In this document: positions 34,572 to 43,329 of the stretch, in pieces
Numbering within the stretch: position 1 is the first letter of the stretch
How the letters are laid out: the number at the start of each line of letters is the position of its first letter
Assembly (NCBI GenBank): GCA_016187925.1
Contig: JACPIS010000042.1
Location: forward strand, 62,001-126,000
Source: Opitutia bacterium
Lineage (GTDB): Bacteria; Verrucomicrobiota; Verrucomicrobiia; Opitutales; Opitutaceae
Direction: 5' to 3'
Length of the DNA stretch: 64,000 bases
Notes under the pieces: generated by a model
What the model was told of the DNA's origin: nothing
The model's input: the letters and a program-made list of their open reading frames with translations, nothing else
Databases searched by the model: none
Translations under genes and position numbers: made by a program

Positions 34572-34609
34572 AAAAAGGCCGGCCCCGTTCGCGGGGCCGG
34601 CCTTTTTTT
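34572..34609 (+). terminator. Bidirectional rho-independent terminator
   Basis: An 11-bp stem GGCCGGCCCCG/CGGGGCCGGCC with a TTCG loop is flanked by AAAAA on the left and TTTTTTT on the right. It can stop transcription of the phosphorylase gene (plus) and of the sigma-factor operon (minus), whose last stop codon lies at 34609. Confidence 0.95.
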
Positions 34610-34971
34610 CACAACGGCACGAAGCGCCGCAGGTCCGACCAGAAGACGTAGGCCAGCGAGATCAGGCTCACCCCGAGGGCCAGGCCGACCGTGGGCGTGG
34701 CCAGCTGGCCGGCCGCGGCGTGCAGTGATTGCGCGAGCGCGGGGAGGCCGCCGGCCTGTAGCAGCTTGAACGAGGCGACTCCCGTGCCGGCGAGTGCGCC
34801 GGCCGCACAGAGCCAAAGGCGCCGGGCGGATCGTGGGGCGGACGGCAGGGCGGTGAGCACGCGCTGCGAGAAGCCGTCGTCGGGCAGCGGGGGCAGGGAG
34901 GCGTTGGCGCGCAGCCAGGCATCGAGAGCCGGATCGTCGGGCGGAGCGGATTTCAGGTCGTCGGGTTCCAT
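34609..34971 (-). CDS. Small membrane protein of the ECF sigma operon, possible anti-sigma factor
   Basis: A 120-residue protein with a roughly 60-residue acidic, Pro-rich N-terminus (MEPDDLKSAPPDDPALDAWL) and two hydrophobic helices (about 65-80 and 95-112). There is no zinc-binding HxxxCxxC motif. The ATG at 34971 overlaps the sigma-factor gene by 19 bp, so the two are coupled. By position and topology it could anchor or inhibit the sigma factor; this is inferred, not visible as a known domain. Confidence 0.65.
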   Translation of the reverse strand: MEPDDLKSAPPDDPALDAWLRANASLPPLPDDGFSQRVLTALPSAPRSARRLWLCAAGALAGTGVASFKLLQAGGLPALAQSLHAAAGQLATPTVGLALGVSLISLAYVFWSDLRRFVPL

Positions 34972-35489
34972 GACAGGAGGAGCGGTCGGAGTTTTGCTTT
35001 GCCGCGGTGCAGGTGGGTTTTGACGGTGCCGAGCGGCCATTGCAGCACGTCGGCGATTTCGGCGTGGGAGAGGCCCTGCTGGTAGCAAAGGTGCAGGGCC
35101 GTCCGCTCTTCCTCTGCGAGCGTGCTCATCGCGTGGCTGAGGTCGTGCCGCAGATCACTGAGCGGAGCGGGTGAGGGGGCGGGTTCGAGCGCGGCGAGGT
35201 GCTCCGGCTCGACCGGCACCGTGCGCTGCTTGCGACGGGCATTGCGCCAGCGGTTGTGGGCGATGCCGAGCAGCCAGGTCGGGAAACTCGAATGGCCGGC
35301 GAACTGCGCCAGTCCGCGCCACGCCTGCACGAAGGTTTCCTGCGCGAGGTCGTCGGACAGCGCGGCGTCTCCCCGGGTCAGGTGCCGGAGGAAATGGCGC
35401 ACGGAGGACTGGTGGCGGCGGACCAGGTCCCCGAACGCGGCGTGATCGTCGGAGACGAGCACGCGGGCGATCAGTGCGGAATCGGTCAC
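34953..35489 (-). CDS. ECF-type RNA polymerase sigma factor
   Basis: A 178-residue sigma-70 family protein of the extracytoplasmic-function class. Region 2 (about residues 20-90) contains FGDLVRRHQSSVRHFLRHL and DDLAQETFVQAWRGLAQF with WLLGIAHNRWRNARR, and region 4 (about 115-170) contains LAEEERTALHLCYQQGLSHAEIADVLQWPLGTVKTHLHRGK, the helix-turn-helix that reads the -35 element. It starts at a GTG overlapping the stop of the upstream DUF6249-like gene (GTGA) and overlaps the small membrane protein downstream, forming a three-gene operon. Confidence 0.92.
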   Translation of the reverse strand: MTDSALIARVLVSDDHAAFGDLVRRHQSSVRHFLRHLTRGDAALSDDLAQETFVQAWRGLAQFAGHSSFPTWLLGIAHNRWRNARRKQRTVPVEPEHLAALEPAPSPAPLSDLRHDLSHAMSTLAEEERTALHLCYQQGLSHAEIADVLQWPLGTVKTHLHRGKAKLRPLLLSWNPTT

Positions 35490-36010
35490 GATTGCGGCGG
35501 GCGTTCGGCGGGCGGCCGGTTCTTGGGCTTGGAGCCGAAAAGGGTGTTGTACAGGGGATGGATCAGCAAGGCCACGCCGATGAAGCCCGGGATCGCGCCA
35601 ACGTATCGCACCTGCGGCGCTCCGATGGAGACGAAGAACAGCGCCAGGCTGACACCGATGGCGATCAGGATCAGTCCGGAGCGGATGTCGTTCCGGTTCT
35701 CCTCAATCCGATCATGTTGGGTTGGCTCGTCGGGGTTGGGAGGGATGGGTTGCCCTTTTTCGAGGGCGACGCGGACCGTCTCATGCCATAGCTCGTGGCG
35801 GCGCTGCGCGAACTTCAAACCGGAAACAATGATGACGGCGATGAGCAGGACGCCGCTGATGATGGCGACGATGGCGATGATCTGGCCGTTGCTGAAGGCT
35901 TCGGCGAGGAGGGGAGGAGTGGGCATGATGACGGAAGAAGCAGACTCGTTGATAATGTTGGAAACAGGCATGGCAACCGTAGCGGGAAGGAGGAGGGGTG
36001 GCATGGACAT
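35486..36010 (-). CDS. DUF6249-like membrane protein
   Basis: A 174-residue protein with three membrane helices (about 43-65, 111-127 and 134-152) and a charged cytoplasmic segment (RRHELWHETVRVALEKGQPI) between the first two. This layout matches DUF6249 proteins often found beside ECF sigma factors in Bacteroidetes and Verrucomicrobia; the family match is from memory. It is first in the sigma operon and overlaps the sigma gene by 4 bp. The ATG at 36010 is used; an ATG at 36004 is also possible. Function unknown, possibly in sensing or restraining the sigma factor. Confidence 0.75.
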   Translation of the reverse strand: MSMPPLLLPATVAMPVSNIINESASSVIMPTPPLLAEAFSNGQIIAIVAIISGVLLIAVIIVSGLKFAQRRHELWHETVRVALEKGQPIPPNPDEPTQHDRIEENRNDIRSGLILIAIGVSLALFFVSIGAPQVRYVGAIPGFIGVALLIHPLYNTLFGSKPKNRPPAERPPQS

Positions 36011-36114
36011 GGGATGGTTACAGAGTGAGTGTCGTGGGGCGGGCGTTTGGATTCAGAAAATCGCCCAAGGCCTTTTTCTTTGCCCTCGGGGCTGTGGCCG
36101 CTTTGCGTGGGCAA

Positions 36115-37404
36115 ATGGCCGAAGAATTCGACGACCTGGAAAACGCCCCCGAAGCCGCCCCCGAACCCAACGCGCTGATGCGCGAGAAGGCGCGCCTCGC
36201 CACGCCCGAGGACAAGGCGCAGTGGGCGCGGCCGTGGGCGCAGCTGAAGTTCGTCAGCTTCCAGCCGGCCATCTTCCCGCGCATGCTGGGCGAGACCTCG
36301 CGCGACGCGAAGCCGGGCGACCTCGTCAACGTCTACGACAAGTTCGGCAACCGCGTCGGCATCGGCCTCTACAACCCGCGCGCCAAGATGCCGCTGCGCG
36401 TCGTCACGCACACCGCCGAGCCGCTGGGTGAGGAGTATTTCGAGACGGCCCTGCGCCGCGCCGTCGCCCTGCGCCGCGACATGTTCAAGCTCGACGCCGC
36501 GACCGACGCGTATCGCGTCATCAACTCTGACGGCGACGGCGTCAGCGGCCTGACCATCGACCGTTACGCCGACACGCTTTACTGCGACGTTTATTCGCTC
36601 GGCATCTTCCAGCGTCTGCCCAAATGGCTGCCGCTGCTGCACGGGTTGCTCGGCACCAAGCACGTCCGCGTGCACGTCGACCACGACCTCGGCAGCCTCG
36701 AGGGCATCAAACCTTCGATGATGAAGGAGATCACCTCGACCGCGCCGAACAAGGTGCGCATCCGCGAGCACGGCGTGAAGTTCGAGGTCGATTTCGCCGA
36801 AGGGCACAAGACCGGCTTCTTCTGCGACCAGCGCGACAACCGCCACCGCTTCGGCACACTGGTGAAGGATGCGCGCGTGCTCGACCTCTGCAGTTACACG
36901 GGCGGTTTTTCCATCAACGCCATCCTCGGCGGCGCCAGCGAGGTGACGGCGGTGGACCTCGACGAGAAGGTCATCGCGCAGGGCCGCCGCAACGCGAACC
37001 TCAACCAGGTTTCGCCCAACAAGCTCAAGTGGGTGCACGCCGACGCCTTCGCCTACGCCCGGCAGATGCAGAAGAACGGGGAGAAATTCGACGCCGTGCT
37101 GTGCGACCCGCCGAAGTTCGTGATGACGCGCGAGCCCGCCGGCGCCGCCGAGGGCATGCGGAAATACGCCGATCTGAACACCATCGCCGCCGGCCTGGTG
37201 AAGCCGGGCGGGCTGTTCGTCACCTGCTCGTGCTCCGGCCTCGTCTCGCTCGAGACGTTCGAGGAGTGCGTCATCAAGGGCGTGCACCGCCTCAACCGCC
37301 GCCTGCAGATCTTCGACCGCACCGGCCCCGGCGTGGATCATCCCGTCTATTCGAACTGCCTCGAAAGCCGTTATCTGAAGCTGCTCTGGGCGCGGGTCAT
37401 GTGA
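36115..37404 (+). CDS. Class I SAM-dependent rRNA methyltransferase, RlmI-like
   Basis: A 429-residue methyltransferase with the layout of RlmI/YccW: an N-terminal PUA-like RNA-binding part, an EEHD-like middle (YRVINSDGDGVSGLTIDRYADTLYCDVYSLG), and a C-terminal Rossmann domain with SAM motif CSYTGGFSINAILGG and the catalytic-loop signature DPPKFV. CSCSGLVS near the end is typical of the m5C branch. E. coli RlmI methylates C1962 of 23S rRNA; whether the same base is used here is not shown. The ATG at 36115 gives the best fit, since upstream codons lie over the promoter of the divergent sigma operon. Confidence 0.85.
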   Translation: MAEEFDDLENAPEAAPEPNALMREKARLATPEDKAQWARPWAQLKFVSFQPAIFPRMLGETSRDAKPGDLVNVYDKFGNRVGIGLYNPRAKMPLRVVTHTAEPLGEEYFETALRRAVALRRDMFKLDAATDAYRVINSDGDGVSGLTIDRYADTLYCDVYSLGIFQRLPKWLPLLHGLLGTKHVRVHVDHDLGSLEGIKPSMMKEITSTAPNKVRIREHGVKFEVDFAEGHKTGFFCDQRDNRHRFGTLVKDARVLDLCSYTGGFSINAILGGASEVTAVDLDEKVIAQGRRNANLNQVSPNKLKWVHADAFAYARQMQKNGEKFDAVLCDPPKFVMTREPAGAAEGMRKYADLNTIAAGLVKPGGLFVTCSCSGLVSLETFEECVIKGVHRLNRRLQIFDRTGPGVDHPVYSNCLESRYLKLLWARVM

Positions 37405-37419
37405 GCGCGGCGGGCGGGC

Positions 37420-38223
37420 TCAGCCCTTGCGGTAGAGCGCCACGCGCACGGCGAGCGTGGCCTCGAGCGTTTCGGGAAGCAGGCTGCGCCAGTCGCCGCC
37501 CTCGCGGGTCAGACGGTGAATGGAGGGCGACATCTCGACCAGATCGGCCAGCAGGGCGCGCGTGAGCGGGCGTTTTTCGGTGACGTTCCGCTCGGTCACG
37601 AGCGTGAAGCCCGTGAGGTCCGTCGCGCCGGGTTTCTCCGCGCCGATGCCGGCGAGCGGTACGAACGCACGGAGCTCCTGCCAGTGCCCGGCGTGCGGAT
37701 GCACGAAGAGCGCATGGCCGCCCGGGGCGAGCACGCGGCGGATTTCCGCCAGCGGACGCGGCGCGAAGATCGACACGACCAGGTCGAGGCTGGCGTCGGC
37801 GAAGGGCAGCGGCTGCAGCAGGTCGGCGCGCAGGATCAGCGAAGCCTGCCGGGCTTTGGCGGCGAGCTTCACGGCGTCGACTGAAAGATCCAAACCGTAG
37901 CTCGTCGCGATGCCAGGGGTGCGCGCCAAGTGGCCGAGGAAGAAGCCTTCGCCGCAGCCAAGTTCCAGGACGGAATGCGGCGGCGGAGTCAGCGGCAAGG
38001 CGGCGAGGGCCGCGACCAGCGGTGCGAACACGCCGGCGCGGTGCACTCGGTCGCGCGCCAGGATCATCGCCTTGCTGTCGCCCCGGCCGTCGCCCTTCTG
38101 GCGGCCGTGCAGCAGGGAGAGATAGCCTTCCTTCGCGACATCGAAGCTGTGGTCGAGCGCGCAGCGGTAGGCCGTGCCGACCGGTTGCAGGGCGCCTCGA
38201 CAATGCGGACAGATCAGCGCCAT
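37420..38223 (-). CDS. rlmA: 23S rRNA (guanine-N1)-methyltransferase, RlmA family
   Basis: A 267-residue protein combining an N-terminal zinc finger (Cys5, Cys8, Cys21, His25) with a SAM-binding domain (VLELGCGEGFFLGHL). The order, spacing and length match RlmA/RrmA, which methylates N1 of guanine 745 or 748 in 23S rRNA. Other family marks are CALDHSFDVAKEGYLSLLH after the finger and LTGFTLVTERNVTEKRPLT near the end. It is convergent with the RlmI-like gene, 15 bp apart. Confidence 0.85.
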   Translation of the reverse strand: MALICPHCRGALQPVGTAYRCALDHSFDVAKEGYLSLLHGRQKGDGRGDSKAMILARDRVHRAGVFAPLVAALAALPLTPPPHSVLELGCGEGFFLGHLARTPGIATSYGLDLSVDAVKLAAKARQASLILRADLLQPLPFADASLDLVVSIFAPRPLAEIRRVLAPGGHALFVHPHAGHWQELRAFVPLAGIGAEKPGATDLTGFTLVTERNVTEKRPLTRALLADLVEMSPSIHRLTREGGDWRSLLPETLEATLAVRVALYRKG

Positions 38224-38546
38224 GGATGACGGAGTTCTCCGCGGTGAACGGGACGGTCGCGCGGCATGAGGAGGAGCGGGTCCGGATAGTTCACCGGGCG
38301 CGGGGTGTCGTGGCGGGCGCTTCCCAGCCGAGGACGTTTGAGTGTGGCGCAGCCGTGGGTGGTTTAGCTGTCATCGCGAAGTGATGGGGAACAGGATTCA
38401 CGGACAGGGAGGCGGGGATGGCAAGGCAGGGCGCGGGTCAGCTGCGGCGTGCTCCAGATTGCGGAGGGAGCAACGGCGGTGTCGGCCGGCGGGCCCCCGG
38501 TGAGGAAACGGTCGCCAAGCCGGGTCGCGAGTGCTAGGTTCACATC
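38224..38546. other. Intergenic region, nothing recognised
   Basis: 323 bp between the divergent rlmA gene and a small secreted protein gene. It should hold both promoters, but I see no clear hexamers, hairpin, repeat or credible gene. Confidence 0.4.
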
Positions 38547-39116
38547 ATGAAAGTCGCCGCCCGTCTGGTCTTGATCGCGGCCCTCTGCCTCGGTGGCACC
38601 GTGGCCGGCTTGTGCTCTGCGGAGCAGGAACGCCCTGAAATGACTCCGCAGCAGCGGATCTATTATTTCGAGCACATGCTGCTTCCGCGGTGGACCCATG
38701 AGTCGGAAGGCGCGTTTCCCGCCGATATGGAAAAGGGGAACACGTCCGGCTTGATGCGGGTTGCGGCGGAAATCGCCGGGCGGGAATTCGCCGACGCGCT
38801 GCAGGTCAGGGCGCTGCCGGAGCCGGCCGGGGCGTTGATCGTGTTTGCGAAGCCGACGCGGGTGACGGAGTGCTACGCCGTCGCCGTGCTCCGCGACGAG
38901 TCTGGCTTCAGGTATTTCACGCTCGAATTGGCGGAGGAGGGGATTGGCGAGGGGATCAAGAGCTTCCTGTGCGAGTGGACGTACAAAGCCGGCAAGCTGG
39001 CGCACGCCAACCTGGGCGGCCGGAGTTATGTCGACGAAGCGCGTTTCGCTGCCGATCTTCGGCTCATCATGGAGAAAACGAGGAAACCCGCCGAGATGCC
39101 CGAACCCAAGGATTGA
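38547..39116 (+). CDS. Hypothetical secreted protein
   Basis: A 189-residue protein with an N-terminal signal peptide (MKVAARLVLIAALCLGGTVAGLCSA), so it is exported. The mature part is mixed alpha/beta, with a hydrophobic strand pair around ALIVFAKPTRVTECYAVAVL and an acidic, Lys-rich end. I do not recognise the family. It stands alone; the next gene on this strand is the DUF1428 gene about 110 bp away. The function cannot be inferred. Confidence 0.65.
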   Translation: MKVAARLVLIAALCLGGTVAGLCSAEQERPEMTPQQRIYYFEHMLLPRWTHESEGAFPADMEKGNTSGLMRVAAEIAGREFADALQVRALPEPAGALIVFAKPTRVTECYAVAVLRDESGFRYFTLELAEEGIGEGIKSFLCEWTYKAGKLAHANLGGRSYVDEARFAADLRLIMEKTRKPAEMPEPKD

Positions 39117-39225
39117 GTTCGTTATCAGGACGTGTCCGGAATAGCCGGTATGATTCATAGTAATCAATGAGGGCCGCGATTGATTCGCCCGGCCCGCCAA
39201 CCCCAACCCTAATCCCCACCCCCCC

Positions 39226-39588
39226 ATGCCCCAGTACGTCGATGGTTTCGTCATTCCCGTGCCCAGGAAAAAACTCGCCGCCTACCGCCGCATGGCCGTG
39301 AAGGCCAGCAAGGTCTGGCGCGAGCTGGGCGCCCTTGATTACAAGGAGTGCGTCGCGGAAGACTCCTCCGCGAAATTCGCCCTTTCTTTTCCGAAGGGCA
39401 TCAAGACCAAGGCCGGCGAGACGGTCGTGTTCTCCTACATCGTCTACAAATCCCGCGCCCATCGCGACCGGGTCAATGCCGCCGTCATGAAGGATCCGCG
39501 CATCGCTGCGATGTGCGATCCCAAGGACATGCCCTTCGATTGCAAGCGCATGCTCTACGGTGGCTTCGAGGTCATGGTGTCCGGTTGA
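39226..39588 (+). CDS. DUF1428 family protein (YbaA-like)
   Basis: A 120-residue cytoplasmic protein matching DUF1428: MPQYVDGFVIPVPRKKLAAYRRMA at the start, VWRELGALDYKECVAED, VFSYIVYKSRAHRDRVNAAVMKDPRI and KRMLYGGFEVMV at the end are family hallmarks. It has the dimeric alpha/beta-barrel type of fold. Members are widespread but of unknown biochemical role. It is a single gene, with 217 bp of hairpin-rich sequence downstream. Confidence 0.92.
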   Translation: MPQYVDGFVIPVPRKKLAAYRRMAVKASKVWRELGALDYKECVAEDSSAKFALSFPKGIKTKAGETVVFSYIVYKSRAHRDRVNAAVMKDPRIAAMCDPKDMPFDCKRMLYGGFEVMVSG

Positions 39589-39805
39589 GCGTCACCCGGT
39601 GAACGGTGCATCCCGCCGGGGACGTGCGCACCCGCTACGAACTCTTTTCAAATCCGGCATTGCGCGGCGTGTCCCGGAGCAGGACTCCGGCGCAATCCGG
39701 CTGGATCGCGCCAAATGCGCCAGTCTTGGCGGCGCCGCTCGGTGTTGTCGCGCTCGCAAAGACAGGGCGGCTTGCGTGGATCGAATCCTCACCGCTCCCG
39801 CCGGG

Positions 39806-41650
39806 TCAGGGTCGCGGGCACTCGGTCAGCACGACACCCCAACGGGCGGGAATGGAAATCTGGAGGGCGCCGTAGCTCGGCTGGTAGTGCCGGCCGCTGA
39901 TCTCGTCGACGTAACACGCGTCGGCGAGCTGCCCGAACTCGTAGTTTGCCGCCTGCCCGGAGTTGTTCAGCACGACGATGACGCGGTCGCCGGCGTCCGT
40001 GCGTTCGAAGGCGAATAGTCCGCGCGCGTCGTCTGCCGTGAGGGTGTGGTAGTCGCCGTGAAGCAGGGCCGGGTGCCGGTTGCGGAGGGCGATCATCCGC
40101 TTGTAGTGCTCCAGCAGATCGGGGCGAATGGCGACCTTGTCGGGTGCGTGGCGGGTGTGCATGTCAGCGCCGTATACCTCGTCGGCGTAGGTGAGGTCGG
40201 GCCAGAGCATCGGCTTGCGGCAGTCGGGGTCGTTGGCGCCCCACAGGCCGACCTCGTCGCCGTAATAGATCATGGGCGCGCCGAGGTAGGTCATCTGGAA
40301 AATCACAAAAAACTTTTGCAGCGCGACGTCGGCGTCGTCAGGCCGGCGCGGGCTGTAGGCGGGATTTTCGGCGGCTTTCGACAACTCGGGGTAAGTTTTC
40401 CAGTCGCGGTACCGGCCGATGCCGCGATTGACGATGAGTGAGCCGACGCGGTTGGTGTCGTGGCTGCCGATGAGGTTCATCTGCACCTCGGCGACACCGG
40501 GCGGGTAGGCCTCGCGCAGTTCGCAGAGCTGCCGGTCGAACTCCGACGGACTCAGGCGCGCCGGGCCGGGCTCGAAGAAAAACTCCGCGCAGGCGAACCC
40601 CCAGTTGTAGTTCATGTCGGCGTCGAACTCGTCGCCTTGCAGGTAGGGCGCGGTCTTCGCCGGCACGTCGTTGACCTCGGCGGTGAGGTAGGCCGCGGGG
40701 TTGAGATGGCGGACGTGGGTGCGCCACGCTTTCCAGAACGGGTGTGCGATGCAGAACGCCACGTCGAGCCGCCAGCCGTCGATCCCGTGCTGCGCGCCGC
40801 GGCCCTTGGGGTTCATCCAGCGCTCGGTGGCGGCAAAGATGTAGGCGCGCGGGCCGGCGACGATGCCGTTCTCGTCCTCGCGCAGCTCTGGCAGCGACTT
40901 CGCGCCGAACCAGCCTTCGTAGTCGAAGGTCGTGCCCTTGGCCGCGTCGTCCCAGGATTTGACGGTGAACCAGTCGCGGTAGGGCGAGCGCTGCTGGTTT
41001 CGCACGAGATCGCGGAAGGCAAAGCTGTTTCGTCCCATGTGATTGAAGACGCCGTCGAAGATGATGCGCAGGCCGGCGGCGTGCGCGGCGTCGATGAGCC
41101 GCAGCGCAAGTTCGTCGGCGCGCGTCCAGACCCACGTGGCGGGAACGAGCGGATTTTCCTTCGCCATCAGGGCCCGGTCGCCGGCGGGATCGGGGCCGAA
41201 GATCGGGTCGATGTGGTGGTAGCTGGCGCCGTCGTATTTGTGCAGGGAAGGCGAAGCGAAGACCGGGTTGAGATAGAGTGCGGTGACGCCGAGTTCCTTG
41301 AGGTAAGGCAGCTGGTCGATGACGCCCTGCAGGTCGCCGCCGTAGCGCCGGCGCTGAAGATGCTTCCAGCGTTCGGTCTCGCCGTTCTGCTTTTCGTAGG
41401 GTTGCAGCTCATACCAGTCGCTGCCCCACGGATGGATCTGCCACGCCTTCGGCGGGTCGACCGGATCGGCCCCCGCCAGATCCGCGAGTTGCGGGTCGTT
41501 CTGCGGGTCGCCGTTGCGGAAGCGCTCGGGGAAAATCTGGTACCACACCACGGACTTCGCCCAGGCGGGGACGAACTCGGTCCGGACGGCTGCGGTGGCG
41601 GCGACGGGGCCGGCGAGGGCGAGGAGCAGGAACAGCAGGGGAGACTTCAT
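39806..41650 (-). CDS. Secreted GH13 alpha-amylase family protein
   Basis: A 614-residue glycoside hydrolase with a signal peptide (MKSPLLFLLLALAGPVAATA), so it acts in the periplasm or outside. All four family-13 regions are visible: GLRIIFDGVFNHMG, GWRLDVAF with nucleophile Asp, TAEVND with acid/base Glu, and IGSHDTNR with the transition-state Asp. The WYQIFPERFRNGDPQND opening and YGGDLQGVIDQLPYLKELG resemble neopullulanase and cyclomaltodextrinase types, which cut alpha-1,4 glucans and cyclodextrins. A C-terminal beta-domain follows. It is divergent from the carbonic anhydrase gene. The exact substrate is not determined. Confidence 0.92.
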   Translation of the reverse strand: MKSPLLFLLLALAGPVAATAAVRTEFVPAWAKSVVWYQIFPERFRNGDPQNDPQLADLAGADPVDPPKAWQIHPWGSDWYELQPYEKQNGETERWKHLQRRRYGGDLQGVIDQLPYLKELGVTALYLNPVFASPSLHKYDGASYHHIDPIFGPDPAGDRALMAKENPLVPATWVWTRADELALRLIDAAHAAGLRIIFDGVFNHMGRNSFAFRDLVRNQQRSPYRDWFTVKSWDDAAKGTTFDYEGWFGAKSLPELREDENGIVAGPRAYIFAATERWMNPKGRGAQHGIDGWRLDVAFCIAHPFWKAWRTHVRHLNPAAYLTAEVNDVPAKTAPYLQGDEFDADMNYNWGFACAEFFFEPGPARLSPSEFDRQLCELREAYPPGVAEVQMNLIGSHDTNRVGSLIVNRGIGRYRDWKTYPELSKAAENPAYSPRRPDDADVALQKFFVIFQMTYLGAPMIYYGDEVGLWGANDPDCRKPMLWPDLTYADEVYGADMHTRHAPDKVAIRPDLLEHYKRMIALRNRHPALLHGDYHTLTADDARGLFAFERTDAGDRVIVVLNNSGQAANYEFGQLADACYVDEISGRHYQPSYGALQISIPARWGVVLTECPRP

Positions 41651-41761
41651 AGCGGGGCGTTCAGTGCGGACAGCGTGCCGGGACGGGCGGTGCGGCACAA
41701 GACCGGGGTGAGGAAGGATTGGCTTCCCTCGGCTGGTGAGTTCCGCCAACTTCGCCGGCAC

Positions 41762-42409
41762 ATGCAGCGGCTCCCGCATCTCTTCGAGCAGAACAAAGTC
41801 TGGGCCGACGCCATCAAGCGACGCGACCCGGACTTTTTCCAAAAACTCTCGCGACAGCAGACGCCGGAATATCTCTGGATCGGCTGTTCGGACTCGCGCG
41901 TGCCGGCCAACGAAATCGTCGGCCTGCTGCCGGGCGAGGTGTTCGTGCACCGCAACATCGCGAACGTGGTCGTGCACACGGACCTGAATTGTCTCTCGGT
42001 CATCCAGTTCGCCGTCGATCTGCTGAAAGTGAAGCACATCATGGTCGTGGGTCACTACGGTTGCGGCGGCGTGCAGGCGGTGTTGCGCTGCCAGCGCGTC
42101 GGCCTGGCGGACAACTGGCTGCGCCACGTGCAGGACGTAAAGGAGAAACACGCCGACTGCCTGTGCCGGCTCCACGACGAGACAGCGCAGAGCGCGCGGC
42201 TGAGCGAACTCAACGTCATCGAGCAGGTCGCCAACGTCTGCTCGACCACCATCGTGCAGGATGCCTGGGCGCGCGGACAGGAGCTGACCGTGCACGGCTG
42301 GATCTACGGTCTGCGCGACGGCTTGCTGCGCGACCTGCACGCGACGGCGAGCAGCGCCGCGGAGGCCGCGTCGGCCTGCCAGGTGGCCGTGAGGGCGTTG
42401 AACGGCTGA
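41762..42409 (+). CDS. Beta-class carbonic anhydrase
   Basis: Zinc enzyme interconverting carbon dioxide and bicarbonate. The 215-residue protein has the full beta-class zinc site: Cys42 in GCSDSRVP with Asp44 and Arg46 as the catalytic dyad, and His98 with Cys101 in VGHYGCGGV. It has no signal peptide and is probably cytoplasmic. The ATG at 41762 gives MQRLPHLFEQNKVWA, a family-typical beginning. EKHADCLCRLHDETAQSARLSELNVIEQV corresponds to the conserved C-terminal helices. The next gene is convergent efp with a terminator between. Confidence 0.95.
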   Translation: MQRLPHLFEQNKVWADAIKRRDPDFFQKLSRQQTPEYLWIGCSDSRVPANEIVGLLPGEVFVHRNIANVVVHTDLNCLSVIQFAVDLLKVKHIMVVGHYGCGGVQAVLRCQRVGLADNWLRHVQDVKEKHADCLCRLHDETAQSARLSELNVIEQVANVCSTTIVQDAWARGQELTVHGWIYGLRDGLLRDLHATASSAAEAASACQVAVRALNG

Positions 42410-42435
42410 AGGCGCTGGCGCCGTGCCGCGCGGCT

Positions 42436-42469
42436 GAAAACAAAAAACCCGCGGCGCGGGCCGCGGGTC
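42436..42469 (-). terminator. Rho-independent terminator of efp
   Basis: On the minus strand a stem ACCCGCGG/CCGCGGGT (42447-42468) is followed by TTTTTTGTTTT. It lies about 40 bp after the efp stop codon. Confidence 0.85.
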
Positions 42470-42508
42470 GGGAAGTTTCGGGTTTACGCCGGTGATTTAT
42501 CGGGGCGC

Positions 42509-43066
42509 TCAGGCGCGGCCGAGGTACGAGGCGTCGGCGGTGCTGACCTTGATGAGTTCGCCTTCCTTGATGAAGAGCGGGACCTGGACGACGAGACCGG
42601 TCTCGGTCGTGGCCGGCTTCTGGACGTTGCTGGCGGTGTCGCCCTTCACGCCGTCGGCGCTCTCGATGACCTTGAGCGTGACGGTGGAGGGAAGATCGAT
42701 CGTGACCGGGGCCTCGTTGATGAAGAGCACGTCGGCCTTGCCGTTGGCGACGAGGTAATTCTTGGAATCACCGATCAGCGTGGCGCCGATTTCGAAGGTC
42801 TCGAAGGTCTCCGGGTCCATGAACGTGAAGGTGTCGCGGTCGGCGTAGGAGAACTCGAGGGTGCGGCGGTCGGTCGGGAGAACCTCGACGGGATCGGGCG
42901 AATTGAAGCGCTGCTCGAGCGACTTGCCGTAGCGGAGATTGCGCATCTTCACCTGCACGAAGGCGCGCAGGTTGCCGGGCGTGCGGTGCTGGGTCTCCAT
43001 GACGAGGTGCGGCTCGCCGTTGAACTTGATGACTTGGCCTTTGCGGAGGTCGTTGGCTGCGGGCAT
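42509..43066 (-). CDS. efp: Translation elongation factor P
   Basis: Ribosome-binding factor that relieves stalling at polyproline stretches. The 185-residue protein has the three EF-P domains with NDLRKGQVIKFNGEPHLV, MRNLRYGKSLEQRFNS, TFMDPETFETFEI and the end GELIKVSTADASYLGRA. The domain I loop that reaches the peptidyl-transfer centre reads TPGNLRAFV; the position equal to E. coli Lys34 (modified by EpmA/B) is Asn32, not Lys or Arg. It has its own promoter-like upstream region and a strong terminator, so it is monocistronic. Confidence 0.95.
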   Translation of the reverse strand: MPAANDLRKGQVIKFNGEPHLVMETQHRTPGNLRAFVQVKMRNLRYGKSLEQRFNSPDPVEVLPTDRRTLEFSYADRDTFTFMDPETFETFEIGATLIGDSKNYLVANGKADVLFINEAPVTIDLPSTVTLKVIESADGVKGDTASNVQKPATTETGLVVQVPLFIKEGELIKVSTADASYLGRA

Positions 43067-43106
43067 GACGGAATCGGATCGAAGATTGGTGTTTAGTAAA
43101 GGGACA

Positions 43107-43136
43107 GGAATACCCAGCGCGTTTCGGCGATGTCAA
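43107..43136 (-). promoter_or_regulatory. Candidate sigma-70 promoter of efp
   Basis: On the minus strand a perfect -35 TTGACA (43136-43131) is followed after 18 bp by TATTCC (43112-43107), a weak -10. The start point would fall about 30 bp before the efp ATG. Confidence 0.45.
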
Positions 43137-43329
43137 CAGCGGTCTCGGCGTTCGGGCGATTGAGCTGGAGAAGTCCGGCTGGATTCTGGGTGAGACTGGG
43201 GCTGCTGGCAGATTGGCCCAGTCTGCAGGTGCGAACAACGACATCTCCAAGCTTATCGTGTCCAAGCGGTTTGGCACATGGAGCGAACCGGCCGCGCCAG
43301 GATAGTCGTTGATCAGACCGGCATGGCTA

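Noticed and set aside
39589-39805. Hairpin-rich stretch (CCGGAG...CTCCGG) after the DUF1428 gene as a terminator or repeat
   Set aside because: There is no T-run after the hairpin and I could not find a convincing second copy in the window.
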